Counted from the stretch's first letter, positions 1 to 9,381 are shown. The stretch: 64,000 nucleotides of DNA from an uncultured Flavobacteriales bacterium (GCA_937901255.1 CALCHN010000042.1:62001-126000); one strand, 5' to 3'. Numbers and translations are program-made. Notes: generated by a model not told the origin, from the letters alone.

Positions 1-880
1 CTACGTGATAATTTGCTTCTTGAATTACACTACTTAATGTAGATTGTAATTGGCTGTTTAAACTGTTGGTATAAGGATCTGTTGAAGGATTAGTAAATAC
101 CACATCATCATTATTGGCAACTAACTGCATGGTAATACCAAAATCTGTTTCATAAACACCATTTACTCTTGTCATAGTAGCATTTATAGCTGCCATAGCT
201 AATACTTTTGTTCCTCCGTGCCAAACAGTATATTCTCCTGATGCGGAAACAGCAGTTAAAAAAGTTCTTAATGTTTGGTCGTTTGCATCCTTATTGTTGG
301 ATTGCTTAATTTTTTTTATGTCTAGAGCAATGTCGTCTGTTAAACATTCAAAAGTATGTTGAGTTACTTCGTCTGTTTTTCTTGAATACACAGCATAGGA
401 GGTTAAATCGGTAGAGTATGGTTCAATAAAAACACTTTTTCTATCTAATCTGAAAAGCATACTGCTTAAGCCTTTTTGTGGAGAAAAACTAAACCTGATG
501 GTAGAAGCTGTAGTGGTACTTTTTCCAAAAAAAGATTTAATTTCAGGATATTTAGCTGCTAAATCTGGATGAAAGATAGACGCTTCAAATACTTCAAAGT
601 TTTCTATTGTTCCATTTCCTGTAGGAAAGCCTAAAACAAGGGCTGATGTATTTTGAGAAAATCTTTTTGGAGCTTGGTTTAATAAATTTTGTAAGGTAGC
701 AATATCTAACTGATAAACATCAAAATTTATTGGGAGGTTGGTTGTATTTATTTTATTATTTACGGCTATCTTACTTGTTTTAATCCATAAGTTAGCATGT
801 TGTTGAGCATTAATGGTAACTACTGTTCCTAATAAAAGTAGGGAGAAGAAAGTAGTTTTAAAAAAGTTTGTTTTTCGCAT
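1..880 (-). CDS. secreted reprolysin-like metallopeptidase, N-terminal part (truncated by window edge)
   Basis: The reading frame is open from an ATG at 880 to the window start, giving about 293 residues without a stop. A signal peptide is clear: basic MRKTNFFK, a hydrophobic core (FFSLLLLGTVVTI) and a likely cut after NAQ. The rest reads like the propeptide and the beginning of the catalytic domain of the zinc metallopeptidases (reprolysin/M12B-like) that Bacteroidota secrete. The last visible residues, VIQEANYHV, resemble the segment just before the zinc site of that family. The HExxH motif itself would lie beyond the window, so catalytic competence cannot be judged. Such proteins often end in a T9SS sorting domain, which is also not visible. 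The family call is from memory of the N-terminal pattern. Confidence 0.6.
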   Translation of the reverse strand, partial: MRKTNFFKTTFFSLLLLGTVVTINAQQHANLWIKTSKIAVNNKINTTNLPINFDVYQLDIATLQNLLNQAPKRFSQNTSALVLGFPTGNGTIENFEVFEASIFHPDLAAKYPEIKSFFGKSTTTASTIRFSFSPQKGLSSMLFRLDRKSVFIEPYSTDLTSYAVYSRKTDEVTQHTFECLTDDIALDIKKIKQSNNKDANDQTLRTFLTAVSASGEYTVWHGGTKVLAMAAINATMTRVNGVYETDFGITMQLVANNDDVVFTNPSTDPYTNSLNSQLQSTLSSVIQEANYHV

Positions 881-1006
881 AAAGTAGCAGATTAAAATTA
901 ATTTAGCTATAAAGTTAACCTAAAAGTGAGCAAGAAACAATATTAATTGAAGAGTAGTATTGAAATCCTATTTTTTTACATTTAGGAAAGAAGGTGTAAA
1001 AATTAA

Positions 1007-1043
1007 AAAACCCAACAAACTGATATTCAATTTATTGGGTTTT
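1007..1043 (-). terminator. rho-independent terminator of the tRNA-Gln transcript
   Basis: A 13-bp stem with one mismatch (1007-1019 against 1031-1043, core AAAACCCAA/TTGGGTTTT) lies just 3' of the tRNA. Read on the minus strand it is followed by a T-rich tail. Confidence 0.7.
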
Positions 1044-1048
1044 AAAAG

Positions 1049-1121
1049 TTGTCCGACTAGGGCTCGAACCTAGACTCTTCTGGACCAAAACCAGACGTGT
1101 TGCCAGTTACACCATCGGACA
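1049..1121 (-). tRNA. tRNA-Gln(UUG)
   Basis: This 73-nt cloverleaf reads on the minus strand. Acceptor arms TGTCCGA and TCGGACA pair fully, the D stem is GTGT/ACAC, the anticodon stem TCTGG/CCAGA, and the T arm CTAGG-TTCGAGC-CCTAG. The seven-base anticodon loop TTTTGGT places TTG at positions 34-36 (plus-strand 1086-1088), which decodes CAA glutamine codons. The discriminator base is A and no CCA is encoded. It stands alone with its own promoter upstream and a hairpin terminator downstream. Confidence 0.95.
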
Positions 1122-1130
1122 ATTGGACGG

Positions 1131-1161
1131 CAAAAGTAATAATTTTTTTTACTTGTACAAA
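1131..1161 (-). promoter_or_regulatory. Bacteroidota-type promoter of tRNA-Gln
   Basis: On the minus strand TTTG (1161-1158), 19 bases and TACTTTTG (1138-1131) match the Bacteroidota -33/-7 consensus TTTG-N19-TAnnTTTG exactly. Transcription would begin a few bases before the mature tRNA 5' end at 1121. Confidence 0.75.
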
Positions 1162-1313
1162 TTTTTTTCAAGGCATAAATTTTTACACTTATTTATGTGT
1201 TCATTTTGTTGCAATTATCTTCAATTTAACTTTTAACAATCATTAACTGTAAATATTATTCTTCATTAGACAAGAATTTCATATTTTCGTGAACTTAAAT
1301 AATACTGAATATC

Positions 1314-4300
1314 ATGGAATATAAAAAACTGAACAACATAATAGGATGGATAATTTGGGCAATTGCTTCATTTGTATATCTATCAACCATAGAGCCCACA
1401 ACAAGTTTTTGGGATTGTGGTGAGTTTATCGCTGCTGCGTATAATTTAGAAGTTGGTCACCCACCGGGAGCACCATTATTTATGCTTATAGGAAGGTTTT
1501 TCACTATGTTTACAACTCCAGAAAATGCAGCTGTTGCCATTAACGCAATGTCGGCATTGAGTAGTTCTTTTACTATTTTATTTTTATTTTGGTCTATAAC
1601 AGCAATAATTAAAAAAATGGTTGTTAAAACAGGAGAAATGGATAAAGCTGCTATGATTGCAGTATTTGGGAGTGCTGTTGTAGGTTCTTTAGCTTACACT
1701 TTCTCAGATTCATTTTGGTTTTCTGCGGTAGAGGGTGAGGTTTATGCCATGTCTTCTTTATTTACTGCTGCTGTATTTTGGGGGATTCTTAAATGGGATG
1801 CAGTTGCTCATGAGTCGCATAGTACTAGGTGGTTGGTTTTTATTGCTTATTTAATGGGGCTTTCTATTGGCGTCCATTTATTGAACTTATTGGCAATACC
1901 TGCAATGGTGTTTTTATATTATTTCAAAACCAGAGAGTTAACTGCTAAAAGATTTTTTATTGCTTCAGGCGTATCAGTACTTATTTTAGGAATTGTACAA
2001 TTTGGAATTATTCCGGGAACATATAAGTTAGCATCTATCTTTGAATTGTTTATGGTAAATACATTGGGAATGCCTTTTCACTCTGGATTGGTTTTCTACT
2101 TTATTCTTTTAGCAGGATTAGTTGCCTATGGATTATATTATACTCAACAAAAAGGCAAAGTGTTATGGAATACTGTTTTGCTTTGCTTTAGTGTTATTAT
2201 TATTGGATACTCAACTTATTCAGTTATTTTAATTCGTTCTGCTGCCAACCCTCCAATGGATGAAAATAATCCAGAGAACGTATTTAGCTTATTATCTTAC
2301 CTAAATCGTGAGCAATATGGTTCAGCTCCATTTTTATCTGGACAATTTTATAATACACCATTAGATAGTAGAGAGCCTTTTATTGAAGGTAAGACAGTTT
2401 ATTACCAAAATAAAGAAACAGGTAAGTATGAAGCCACTAATAAAGGCGAAAAAGATAAACCTAACTATGATGAAAAAGCTTCGGGATTTTTCCCAAGAAT
2501 GTGGAGTTCTCAAGGAAACCATGTAAGGGATTACAAAATGTGGGTGGATATTAAAGGTAAAAATGTTAGGGCTTCAAATGGTGAGACAATTAAAATACCA
2601 ACTTTTGGAGACAATCTAGCTTTTCTATTCAATTATCAATGGGGACATCTTTATTGGAGATATTTTATGTGGAATTTTGCAGGAAGACAAAGTGATGTTC
2701 AAAACTCTACTCCCAATGAAATAGTTAATGGAAACTGGATTAGTGGTATTAAACCCATTGATGCTGCTAGACTAGGAAATCAAGATAAACTTTCTAAAAA
2801 TGTAACTGAAAATAGAGGGCATAATCGTTATTTCCTTTTACCACTTATATTAGGAATTATTGGGTTGATTTATCAATTTATTAAAGACCCAAAAGATTGG
2901 TTAATTCTTGCCTTACTATTTTTCTTTACGGGATTAGCTATTAATTTTTATACCAACCCTCCTTCTCCACAACCAAGAGAAAGAGATTATGCTTATGTGG
3001 GTTCGTTTTATGTTTTTGCTATATGGATAGCTCTAGGAGTTTATGCCTTGTATGAAATTCTAGGAAAGAAAATTCAACGCTTAGCAAGTGCAGGTTTAGT
3101 AACTACTATTTGTTTATTAGCTGTTCCTGTTTTAATGGCTAACCAAAATTGGGATGATCACGATCGTTCAAAAAGATATACTGCAAGAGATTTTGCAAAA
3201 AACTATTTAAACTCATGTGCCCCAAATGCTATTTTGTTTACCAATGGAGATAATGATACTTTCCCGCTTTGGTATGTTCAAGATGTAGAAGGCTTTAGAA
3301 CAGATGTAAGAGTGGTTAATTTAAGTTTACTAAATACAGATTGGTACATAGAACAAATGCGAAGAAAGGCTTGGGATTCTGATGGAATACCGCAAATGCT
3401 TCCTGACCATAAAATAAGACAAAATACTAATGATTATGTTTATGTATATGACAGGGGGATTGAAGGACATACTGATGTAGATGAAATTATTAAGTTTGTT
3501 ACAGATGACAGTCCTAAATCTAAAATAACAGGAAATAACAATAAACAAATTGATTATTTACCAACTAAGAAATTTAAAATTTCTGTTGATAAGGAACTTG
3601 TTTTAGCTAACGGCACTGTTTCTAAAGATAAGGCTGATAGAATTCTGGATAATGTAGAATGGAGCATAGAAGCTAACGGAATCTATAAAAAAGACCTTAT
3701 TATTTTAGATATATTAGCTGCTAACGACTGGAAAAGACCTATCTATTTTGCTATTACTACCGGTGATGATGCTTATCTAGGATTAACTGATTATTTTCAA
3801 ATTGAAGGTTTAGCTTATAGATTAGTACCTTATAAAGCACAAAGTTTTGACGGACAAACAGGAGAGGTAAACACAGAAGCAATGTATGAAAATTTGATGA
3901 CTGAATTTGAATGGGGAGGAATGAACAAGTCAGAAATTTATATGGATGAAAATAACAGAAGAATGTGTATGAATTTCCGTAATAATTTTGCTCGTTTAGC
4001 AGGCGATTTTATCAGACAAGGGAAAAAAGAAAAAGCATTAGAAGTATTAGATAAATGCTTAGAAGTGATTCCTCATAAAAATGTTCCTTATAACCAATTT
4101 ATGGTTTCCATTGCTGAACATTATTATAGATTAGAAGCTTATGATAAAGCAAACGAAATTGTAAAAATCCTGCTTGATATTTATGAAGATGACTTAAATT
4201 ATTATATGTCGTTAAAAGGAAAACATAGAAAATTTGTTGAGCGTGATGAAGGATTTACCAAATACATTCTTGGTCAATTGGTAATGCTTGCAAGAGATAG

Positions 4301-4379
4301 ATATCCAGACTCAGGGTTAAATGAAGAAATGAAAGAAAGATTTGATTTAATTACCAATACTGTTAATTCAGGAAGATAG
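1314..4379 (+). CDS. DUF2723 family GT-C-type membrane glycosyltransferase
   Basis: The 1021-residue protein has a polytopic N-terminal part (roughly residues 10-620) and a soluble C-terminal part with helical, TPR-like repeats from about 880. The first extracytoplasmic loop carries the DUF2723 signature: FWDCGEFIAAAYNLEVGHPP at about residues 32-51, with the acidic and HPP residues typical of this family. DUF2723 proteins are related to eukaryotic TMEM260, an O-mannosyltransferase, and are presumed GT-C enzymes that take sugar from a lipid carrier and attach it to exported proteins. That activity here is inference. An FkbM methyltransferase follows after 16 nt and is probably co-transcribed. 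The ATG at 1314 follows an AT-rich region with no better upstream start. Confidence 0.85.
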   Translation: MEYKKLNNIIGWIIWAIASFVYLSTIEPTTSFWDCGEFIAAAYNLEVGHPPGAPLFMLIGRFFTMFTTPENAAVAINAMSALSSSFTILFLFWSITAIIKKMVVKTGEMDKAAMIAVFGSAVVGSLAYTFSDSFWFSAVEGEVYAMSSLFTAAVFWGILKWDAVAHESHSTRWLVFIAYLMGLSIGVHLLNLLAIPAMVFLYYFKTRELTAKRFFIASGVSVLILGIVQFGIIPGTYKLASIFELFMVNTLGMPFHSGLVFYFILLAGLVAYGLYYTQQKGKVLWNTVLLCFSVIIIGYSTYSVILIRSAANPPMDENNPENVFSLLSYLNREQYGSAPFLSGQFYNTPLDSREPFIEGKTVYYQNKETGKYEATNKGEKDKPNYDEKASGFFPRMWSSQGNHVRDYKMWVDIKGKNVRASNGETIKIPTFGDNLAFLFNYQWGHLYWRYFMWNFAGRQSDVQNSTPNEIVNGNWISGIKPIDAARLGNQDKLSKNVTENRGHNRYFLLPLILGIIGLIYQFIKDPKDWLILALLFFFTGLAINFYTNPPSPQPRERDYAYVGSFYVFAIWIALGVYALYEILGKKIQRLASAGLVTTICLLAVPVLMANQNWDDHDRSKRYTARDFAKNYLNSCAPNAILFTNGDNDTFPLWYVQDVEGFRTDVRVVNLSLLNTDWYIEQMRRKAWDSDGIPQMLPDHKIRQNTNDYVYVYDRGIEGHTDVDEIIKFVTDDSPKSKITGNNNKQIDYLPTKKFKISVDKELVLANGTVSKDKADRILDNVEWSIEANGIYKKDLIILDILAANDWKRPIYFAITTGDDAYLGLTDYFQIEGLAYRLVPYKAQSFDGQTGEVNTEAMYENLMTEFEWGGMNKSEIYMDENNRRMCMNFRNNFARLAGDFIRQGKKEKALEVLDKCLEVIPHKNVPYNQFMVSIAEHYYRLEAYDKANEIVKILLDIYEDDLNYYMSLKGKHRKFVERDEGFTKYILGQLVMLARDRYPDSGLNEEMKERFDLITNTVNSGR

Positions 4380-4395
4380 AAATACTGAAAAATAA

Positions 4396-5157
4396 ATGAA
4401 AAAAATAATAAGAAGCATTCTTAGAGCTTTAGGATTATACACTTTTGCGATAGATATAGAAAATAAATTAATAACTCTTATTAAAAAACCCGAGCGTAAA
4501 AAATTTTACGGTCAGTTTATAAAAAAAGATAGTTTGTGTTTTGATGTAGGTGCCAATAAAGGTAATAGAACAGAGATTTTTTTAGAGTTAGGAGCAAAAG
4601 TAGTTGCTGTTGAACCTCAGCAGGAATGTTATTTACATTTGCAAGAAAAATTTGGAGATAAAATTAATCTTATCACTAAAGGTTTGGGCGAAAAAGAAAG
4701 TACCGAAAAATTGTATGTTTCAGGCTCAACATTAATTTCTTCTTTCTCTAAAAGCCATGTTGATATGATGCAAGAAGAACGTTTTAAAGGAGCTAACTGG
4801 AACAAAACAGTAGAAATTCAAATGACTACTTTAGACAATTTAATCAAACAATTTGGGGTGCCTGATTTTTGTAAAATTGATGTGGAAGGTTATGAGTATG
4901 ATGTATTAAAAGGCTTATCCCAACCGCTTAAAGCACTTTCTTTAGAATATATTGTTCCGGAAAACACTCAAGTATTAGTAGATTGTTTGACCCATCTTAA
5001 CAAATTAGGAAATATAGAATGTAATTTTTCTTATGGAGAATCTATGCAGTTGAATTTACCAACATGGAAAAATGGCAAAGATATGATAGACTATATACAA
5101 ACAGCTGATTTTACAGCAACTTCTTATGGAGATGTTTATATAAAATTTATTTCATAA
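4396..5157 (+). CDS. FkbM family SAM-dependent methyltransferase
   Basis: The 253-residue protein has a class I methyltransferase fold: motif I DVGANKGNRTE near residues 51-61, an acidic strand end VVAVEPQ, and the FkbM motif CKIDVEGYEYDVLKG near 157-171. FkbM enzymes O-methylate sugars or natural-product hydroxyls. The gene lies 16 nt downstream of the DUF2723 gene and ends at a strong hairpin, so the two look like a small operon. A role in methylating a sugar added by the DUF2723 protein is plausible but inferred. No membrane segment is apparent. Confidence 0.85.
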   Translation: MKKIIRSILRALGLYTFAIDIENKLITLIKKPERKKFYGQFIKKDSLCFDVGANKGNRTEIFLELGAKVVAVEPQQECYLHLQEKFGDKINLITKGLGEKESTEKLYVSGSTLISSFSKSHVDMMQEERFKGANWNKTVEIQMTTLDNLIKQFGVPDFCKIDVEGYEYDVLKGLSQPLKALSLEYIVPENTQVLVDCLTHLNKLGNIECNFSYGESMQLNLPTWKNGKDMIDYIQTADFTATSYGDVYIKFIS

Positions 5158-5199
5158 AAAAAGCGGTATAATGATTCTTATCATTATACCGCTTTTTTT
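5156..5199. terminator. bidirectional terminator between convergent genes
   Basis: A perfect 14-bp stem (5161-5174 and 5181-5194) with loop TTCTTA is flanked by A5 on the left and T-run on the right, so it works in both directions. It serves the FkbM gene (+) and the LamG/T9SS gene (-). Confidence 0.9.
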
Positions 5200-5217
5200 A
5201 TGTTATTTTAATTAAAA

Positions 5218-6228
5218 TTATTGCACAATCATTTTCTCTACAATAACGGTATCATTTTGTTTAACCTTAACAAAATATACTCCTTTGGCTTGATTTGAAA
5301 TATCTAAAGTAGTTTGATTTCCATTAATGATTCTTCTTTCAATAATGGTTCCCACAACATCATATACTTCAATTAAAGCGTCTTTAGTATTATTTTCAAT
5401 CGATACTTGAAATAAACCTGAACATGGGTTAGGATAAACAGTTACTTTATTATTAAGTTTTTCTTCTTCAACACCAACAATGTTTCCGCAAGTTGCAGCT
5501 CCCCATGTTGGGTCATTTACATCAGAATTAATAGAACTTCCTAAATTCCCATTATTACCGCTTACTTTATCCACAACTAACTGACCACTTCCCTCATTTA
5601 ATTCCCAATAAGCCAGCAAGTTTTGTGTTGATGCTGAAAAACCACTATTCATACCATTTAAGATTTCTGAGGCAGTACGTGCTCTATCCCAAATACGAAC
5701 TTCTGAAATACTTCCTTTGAAAGGATCATTTACACTTGAACCAAAATCATGTCCAATCCATGCAACATTACGAGAAGAACTTAAAGATTGGTTAACGGTG
5801 CTATTATAAGTGCCTATTAAAGAACCATCAACATAAAAAGATAACAACCCTGATAGTCTTGTAATTGCAATATGATGACATTCCCCATCTAGTATGCTTC
5901 CATTAAATGTTCCATTACTTAATAATAAATGATTTTGACCTCCAAACTGTATACATAACATTTTAGAATTTGAGCTTCCCCAAATATCATGGAAAAAAAC
6001 GACACAACCATTTGGAAATGAGGGGCTATTTGAAAGTATTACAGGGTGTGCTTGTTGTTCAGATTCCAACCCTTTAACCCATGCTTCAATAGTAAAATCT
6101 CCATTTCCTATTGTATTTATATCGTTAGGAACTTCTACATAATCATTGTTCCCATCAAAAGTTAGCAGCTGAGCCGAAGAAACTAATGAGGTTAAAAATA
6201 AAATTGATAATAAAGTAATTTTTTTCAT
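5218..6228 (-). CDS. secreted LamG-domain protein with T9SS C-terminal sorting domain
   Basis: I start this at the ATG at 6228, giving 336 residues with a normal signal peptide (MKKITLLSILFLTSLVSSAQ). An ATG nine codons earlier would only add MELLIKKTY. Residues about 25-210 form a concanavalin-A/LamG domain, with LTFDGNNDYVEVPN at its start and ISEVRIWDRART and LLAYWELNEGSG near its end. The C-terminal 80 residues are a type IX secretion sorting domain: VTVYPNPCSG, IEVYDVVGT, GVYFVKVKQ, EKMIVQ. The protein should cross the outer membrane through T9SS and bind a carbohydrate or surface ligand, which is unknown. No catalytic domain is visible. Confidence 0.85.
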   Translation of the reverse strand: MKKITLLSILFLTSLVSSAQLLTFDGNNDYVEVPNDINTIGNGDFTIEAWVKGLESEQQAHPVILSNSPSFPNGCVVFFHDIWGSSNSKMLCIQFGGQNHLLLSNGTFNGSILDGECHHIAITRLSGLLSFYVDGSLIGTYNSTVNQSLSSSRNVAWIGHDFGSSVNDPFKGSISEVRIWDRARTASEILNGMNSGFSASTQNLLAYWELNEGSGQLVVDKVSGNNGNLGSSINSDVNDPTWGAATCGNIVGVEEEKLNNKVTVYPNPCSGLFQVSIENNTKDALIEVYDVVGTIIERRIINGNQTTLDISNQAKGVYFVKVKQNDTVIVEKMIVQ

Positions 6229-6288
6229 ATATGTTTTTTTAATTAATAATTCCAAAGGTATAAAAAAAAAGTAATAAATGCATTTTAT

Positions 6289-6957
6289 TTACCTCACCAA
6301 CCTCAGAGCCTCTCTTTTACTAAGTGAATTTAAAGCTGTTTTTTCGGTAAAAGCTATTACCCATTCAGGGTTTGTTCTGCTATATTCTCGCAATATCCAC
6401 CCAATAGCTTTATTTATAAAAAATGCTTTACTTCCTAATAAAGCATTTATGGTATTGCAAAGCAAAGTAGTATCTATTTCTTCTTTATATTTTAATTGAA
6501 ACAATAAAGCACAACGTTGCAACCACATATTGCCAGATTTCAACCATTTAGTTACATAAATTGCTTTTTGTTCAGGGAATTTTTTAAAATAAGCTCCCAT
6601 TAATTTAGTGGCAATAAAGTCAACTGTGTCCCACCAAGATTGGTTAACAACCATATATTCATACAGTTGTATGTCTTGTATTTCTATTTGTTTTAGGTAT
6701 TTAAAAGCCAATTCCTGAGCAAAATAATGACATTCTCGCTGAGGTTTTTTCCATAAAGCACTGATGATTCCTCCTAATTCTTTTTTATCTGGAAGCATTT
6801 CTTTGGCTAAAAATACTTGTTGTAAAGCCCTTCTTTCTGTTGTTTTTATACCAAAAAATTCAAACTGATTCCGCAAGTATGCTGATTGCTCTAACGCAAT
6901 TTTAGTATTCGTATTTAACTTAAATTCTTTTAATAAAGTTGGAATATAATCGCTCAT
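6289..6957 (-). CDS. AlkD-type DNA glycosylase (DNA alkylation repair, HEAT-like)
   Basis: The 222-residue all-helical protein belongs to the AlkC/AlkD family, HEAT-repeat glycosylases that excise positively charged alkylpurines such as N3- and N7-alkyl bases. The residues I recall as functional in Bacillus cereus AlkD are present at the same numbers: Trp109 and Asp113 in SWWDTVDF, Arg148 in LQRCALLF, and Trp187 in AIGWILREYSR. This indicates an active enzyme. It is a single gene. On the minus strand a TAATTTTG box (plus 6987-6980) lies just upstream of the ATG at 6957 and may be its -7 element. Confidence 0.88.
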   Translation of the reverse strand: MSDYIPTLLKEFKLNTNTKIALEQSAYLRNQFEFFGIKTTERRALQQVFLAKEMLPDKKELGGIISALWKKPQRECHYFAQELAFKYLKQIEIQDIQLYEYMVVNQSWWDTVDFIATKLMGAYFKKFPEQKAIYVTKWLKSGNMWLQRCALLFQLKYKEEIDTTLLCNTINALLGSKAFFINKAIGWILREYSRTNPEWVIAFTEKTALNSLSKREALRLVR

Positions 6958-7071
6958 AACAGTTAATTTGTATGGAACTCAAAATTATTGCTTTTATAAT
7001 TACAACGTCATTAGTAAATAATGTTACTGTTTTTTGTTATTCAATTTGGTACAAATTAGGGAGTTGTTTAC

Positions 7072-7079
7072 TATATTTG
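7072..7079 (+). promoter_or_regulatory. candidate -7 box (TATATTTG) of the AAA_14 gene
   Basis: TATATTTG matches TAnnTTTG. A TTTG at 7045-7048 is a possible -33 element, but its 23-base spacing is longer than ideal. Because the box lies inside the 5' extension of the reading frame, it favours the ATG at 7094 over an earlier start. Confidence 0.4.
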
Positions 7080-7093
7080 TACCAAAAATAGTT

Positions 7094-8245
7094 ATGATAA
7101 CAAGAGAAATAGAATCTTTACTTAAGGAATATAGTCAACAATTTCGTTCGCTTTTGGTGGTCGGACCTCGACAAACAGGAAAATCAACTGTGGTAAAAAA
7201 AGTATTTTCAAACAAACCCTATGTCTCTTTAGAAAACATAGATGAACGAACTTTGGCAGAGAGTGATCCGAGAGCTTTTTTAAACCGTTTCCCGAAAGGA
7301 GCAATTTTGGATGAGGTACAGCGAGTGCCACTACTATTTAATTATTTACAGGAAATTATAGACAACAGCAATGATGATGGGTTATTTATTTTAACAGGAA
7401 GTAATAATTTATTACTACAAAGTAATATAAGTCAATCGTTAGCGGGTAGAGTTGGGATTATAGACTTATTACCACTAACTGTTAAAGAGGTAGAAAAATT
7501 TGGAAAAACTAATCTCTCTCTTAATGAACAAGTGCTTAAAGGTTCTTATCCCGAAATTTACGATAAAAACAGAAAACCTACCTTATGGTATCCGGCATAT
7601 ATTAGAACTTATGTAGAGCGAGATGTTCGATTAATTAAGAATATAGAAAACACACTTTTATTTACCAAATTTTTAAAACTATGTGCAGGAAGAATAGGGC
7701 AGCAACTTAATATATCAGCTCTTAGTAACGAGTGTGGAATTGATGTAAAAACAGTAAACTCGTGGCTTTCAGTTTTAGAAAGTTCTTTTGTAATTAAACT
7801 ACTTCAGCCTTATTATAAAAGCTTTAATAAACGTGTTGTAAAAACACCCAAGCTTTATTTTTATGATACGGGATTGGCTTGCTCTTTACTTAACATAAAA
7901 AACACCAATGAATTATCATGGTCTCATTTTAAAGGTTCTTTAGTAGAGAATTTCATTTTGATGGAACTTTTAAAACAGATGAAGAATAAAGGAACTCGTG
8001 AAGATGTTTATTATTGGAGAGACAATAAAGGTATAGAAATAGACATTTTAATCGATTGTGGAAATAAATTATTACCAATAGAAATAAAATCGGCACAAAC
8101 ATTCAATAAAGATTTTTTAACTAACATGAATAAATTTAACTCTTATGCGAATATTAATAATGGCTGGCTAATTTATGATGGGAAATTAGAATTTGAAACG
8201 GAACAAGGAATTTTAGTAAAAAACTGGAAAAATACCTTTATTTAA
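7094..8245 (+). CDS. AAA_14/DUF4143 ATPase
   Basis: Starting at the ATG at 7094, the protein is 383 residues. An upstream in-frame start at 7034 would place the likely promoter inside the gene. The N-terminal AAA domain has Walker A GPRQTGKST (24-32) and Walker B-like ILDEVQ (71-76). The middle contains a winged-helix-like region. The C-terminal DUF4143 domain ends with YWRDNKGIEIDILI and PIEIKSA, a pattern like the PD-(D/E)xK nuclease fold. This is a widespread bacterial and archaeal family whose physiological role is not settled, and they often behave as accessory genes. It stands alone between an alkylation-repair gene and an OmpA lipoprotein with no partner visible. Confidence 0.85.
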   Translation: MITREIESLLKEYSQQFRSLLVVGPRQTGKSTVVKKVFSNKPYVSLENIDERTLAESDPRAFLNRFPKGAILDEVQRVPLLFNYLQEIIDNSNDDGLFILTGSNNLLLQSNISQSLAGRVGIIDLLPLTVKEVEKFGKTNLSLNEQVLKGSYPEIYDKNRKPTLWYPAYIRTYVERDVRLIKNIENTLLFTKFLKLCAGRIGQQLNISALSNECGIDVKTVNSWLSVLESSFVIKLLQPYYKSFNKRVVKTPKLYFYDTGLACSLLNIKNTNELSWSHFKGSLVENFILMELLKQMKNKGTREDVYYWRDNKGIEIDILIDCGNKLLPIEIKSAQTFNKDFLTNMNKFNSYANINNGWLIYDGKLEFETEQGILVKNWKNTFI

Positions 8246-8373
8246 AAAATAAAAAATTATCAACTTAACAAGCTCAAAAGATTTCAAAATGCTACTGTTT
8301 ATAACTCCTAAACAACAGGGTGCTTTTCTGGTAAAAATACCCCTAACATTGTAATTGATATAAACTAATTGCC

Positions 8374-9381
8374 ATGATGTTAAAAAAACAATCAATTATA
8401 GCTATTTTATGTGCAGGAGTACTTTTCTCTTGTGTTCCTGCAAGAAAATACGAAGAATTAAAATCTAAACAAACTGCTTGTTTAGAGGAAAACAGTGCTT
8501 TAAAAGCTCAAAATCAGGATTTAGAAGAAAAAAATAAAGAATTATTAGCTTCTGTTGACAAAATGCGTAAGGAAAAAGAAGGGATGGAACACGAAATTAA
8601 AGTGTTAGAAAAGTCCTTAGATCAAATGACTAAAAACTACGACAATGTTAACGAAACTTACCAGTTATTACTAGATAAAAACAAAGAACTGTTAGCAGGA
8701 AATAAATCTGCCACAGAGCAGTTAATGAAGCAATTACAAAAAACACAAGAAGAATTACAAGCTCAAGAAGATGCATTAAGAGCATTAGAAGGAACTTTAC
8801 AAGCTAAACAAGCTAAATTAGAACAACTTACCATAGATTTGGAGGCTCGTGAAAAACGTGTTAATGAATTAGAAGCAATGATTAGCAGACAAGATTCATT
8901 AGTAAATGCTCTTAAAAATAAAGTGAAAGATGCATTATTAGGATTTGAAAATAACGGACTGACCATCGAACAAAAAAATGGAAAAGTGTATGTTTCTTTA
9001 GATGAAAGTTTATTATTTGCTTCGGGTAGTTATACCGTTGGCGAAAGAGGTGTAGATGCTTTGAAAAAATTAGCTAAAGTATTAGAACAAAACCAAGATA
9101 TTAATATTTTGGTAGAAGGACATACAGATAATGTTCCTTTAAAAGGCTCTGGAGATATTAAAGATAACTGGGATTTAAGTGTGAAAAGAGCTACATCGGT
9201 AGTTAAAATTATAACCACAAACAGCAATGTAAACCCCAAAAGATTAACTGCTGCCGGAAGAAGTGAGTATTTACCTTTAGATACTTCTAATAGTGCAGAA
9301 GGAAGAAAGAAAAATAGAAGAATTGAAGTGATTCTTACTCCTAAATTGGACGAGCTATTTGAGTTGTTGGAAACTAATTAA
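8374..9381 (+). CDS. OmpA-family peptidoglycan-binding lipoprotein with long coiled coil
   Basis: The 335-residue protein begins with a lipoprotein signal (IIAILCAGVLFSCVPARK, lipidated Cys at 20). Residues about 25-190 are a charged heptad-rich coiled coil (for example LEEKNKELLASVDKMRKEKE). The C-terminal OmpA domain spans about 200-325, with VEGHTDNVPL, NWDLSVKRA, RLTAAGRSEY and RKKNRRIEV, the residues that bind diaminopimelate of peptidoglycan. It is probably an outer-membrane lipoprotein tethered to the wall, with the coiled coil as spacer. ATGs at 8374 and 8377 are both possible starts. The gene is monocistronic and convergent with rlmN. Confidence 0.9.
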   Translation: MMLKKQSIIAILCAGVLFSCVPARKYEELKSKQTACLEENSALKAQNQDLEEKNKELLASVDKMRKEKEGMEHEIKVLEKSLDQMTKNYDNVNETYQLLLDKNKELLAGNKSATEQLMKQLQKTQEELQAQEDALRALEGTLQAKQAKLEQLTIDLEAREKRVNELEAMISRQDSLVNALKNKVKDALLGFENNGLTIEQKNGKVYVSLDESLLFASGSYTVGERGVDALKKLAKVLEQNQDINILVEGHTDNVPLKGSGDIKDNWDLSVKRATSVVKIITTNSNVNPKRLTAAGRSEYLPLDTSNSAEGRKKNRRIEVILTPKLDELFELLETN

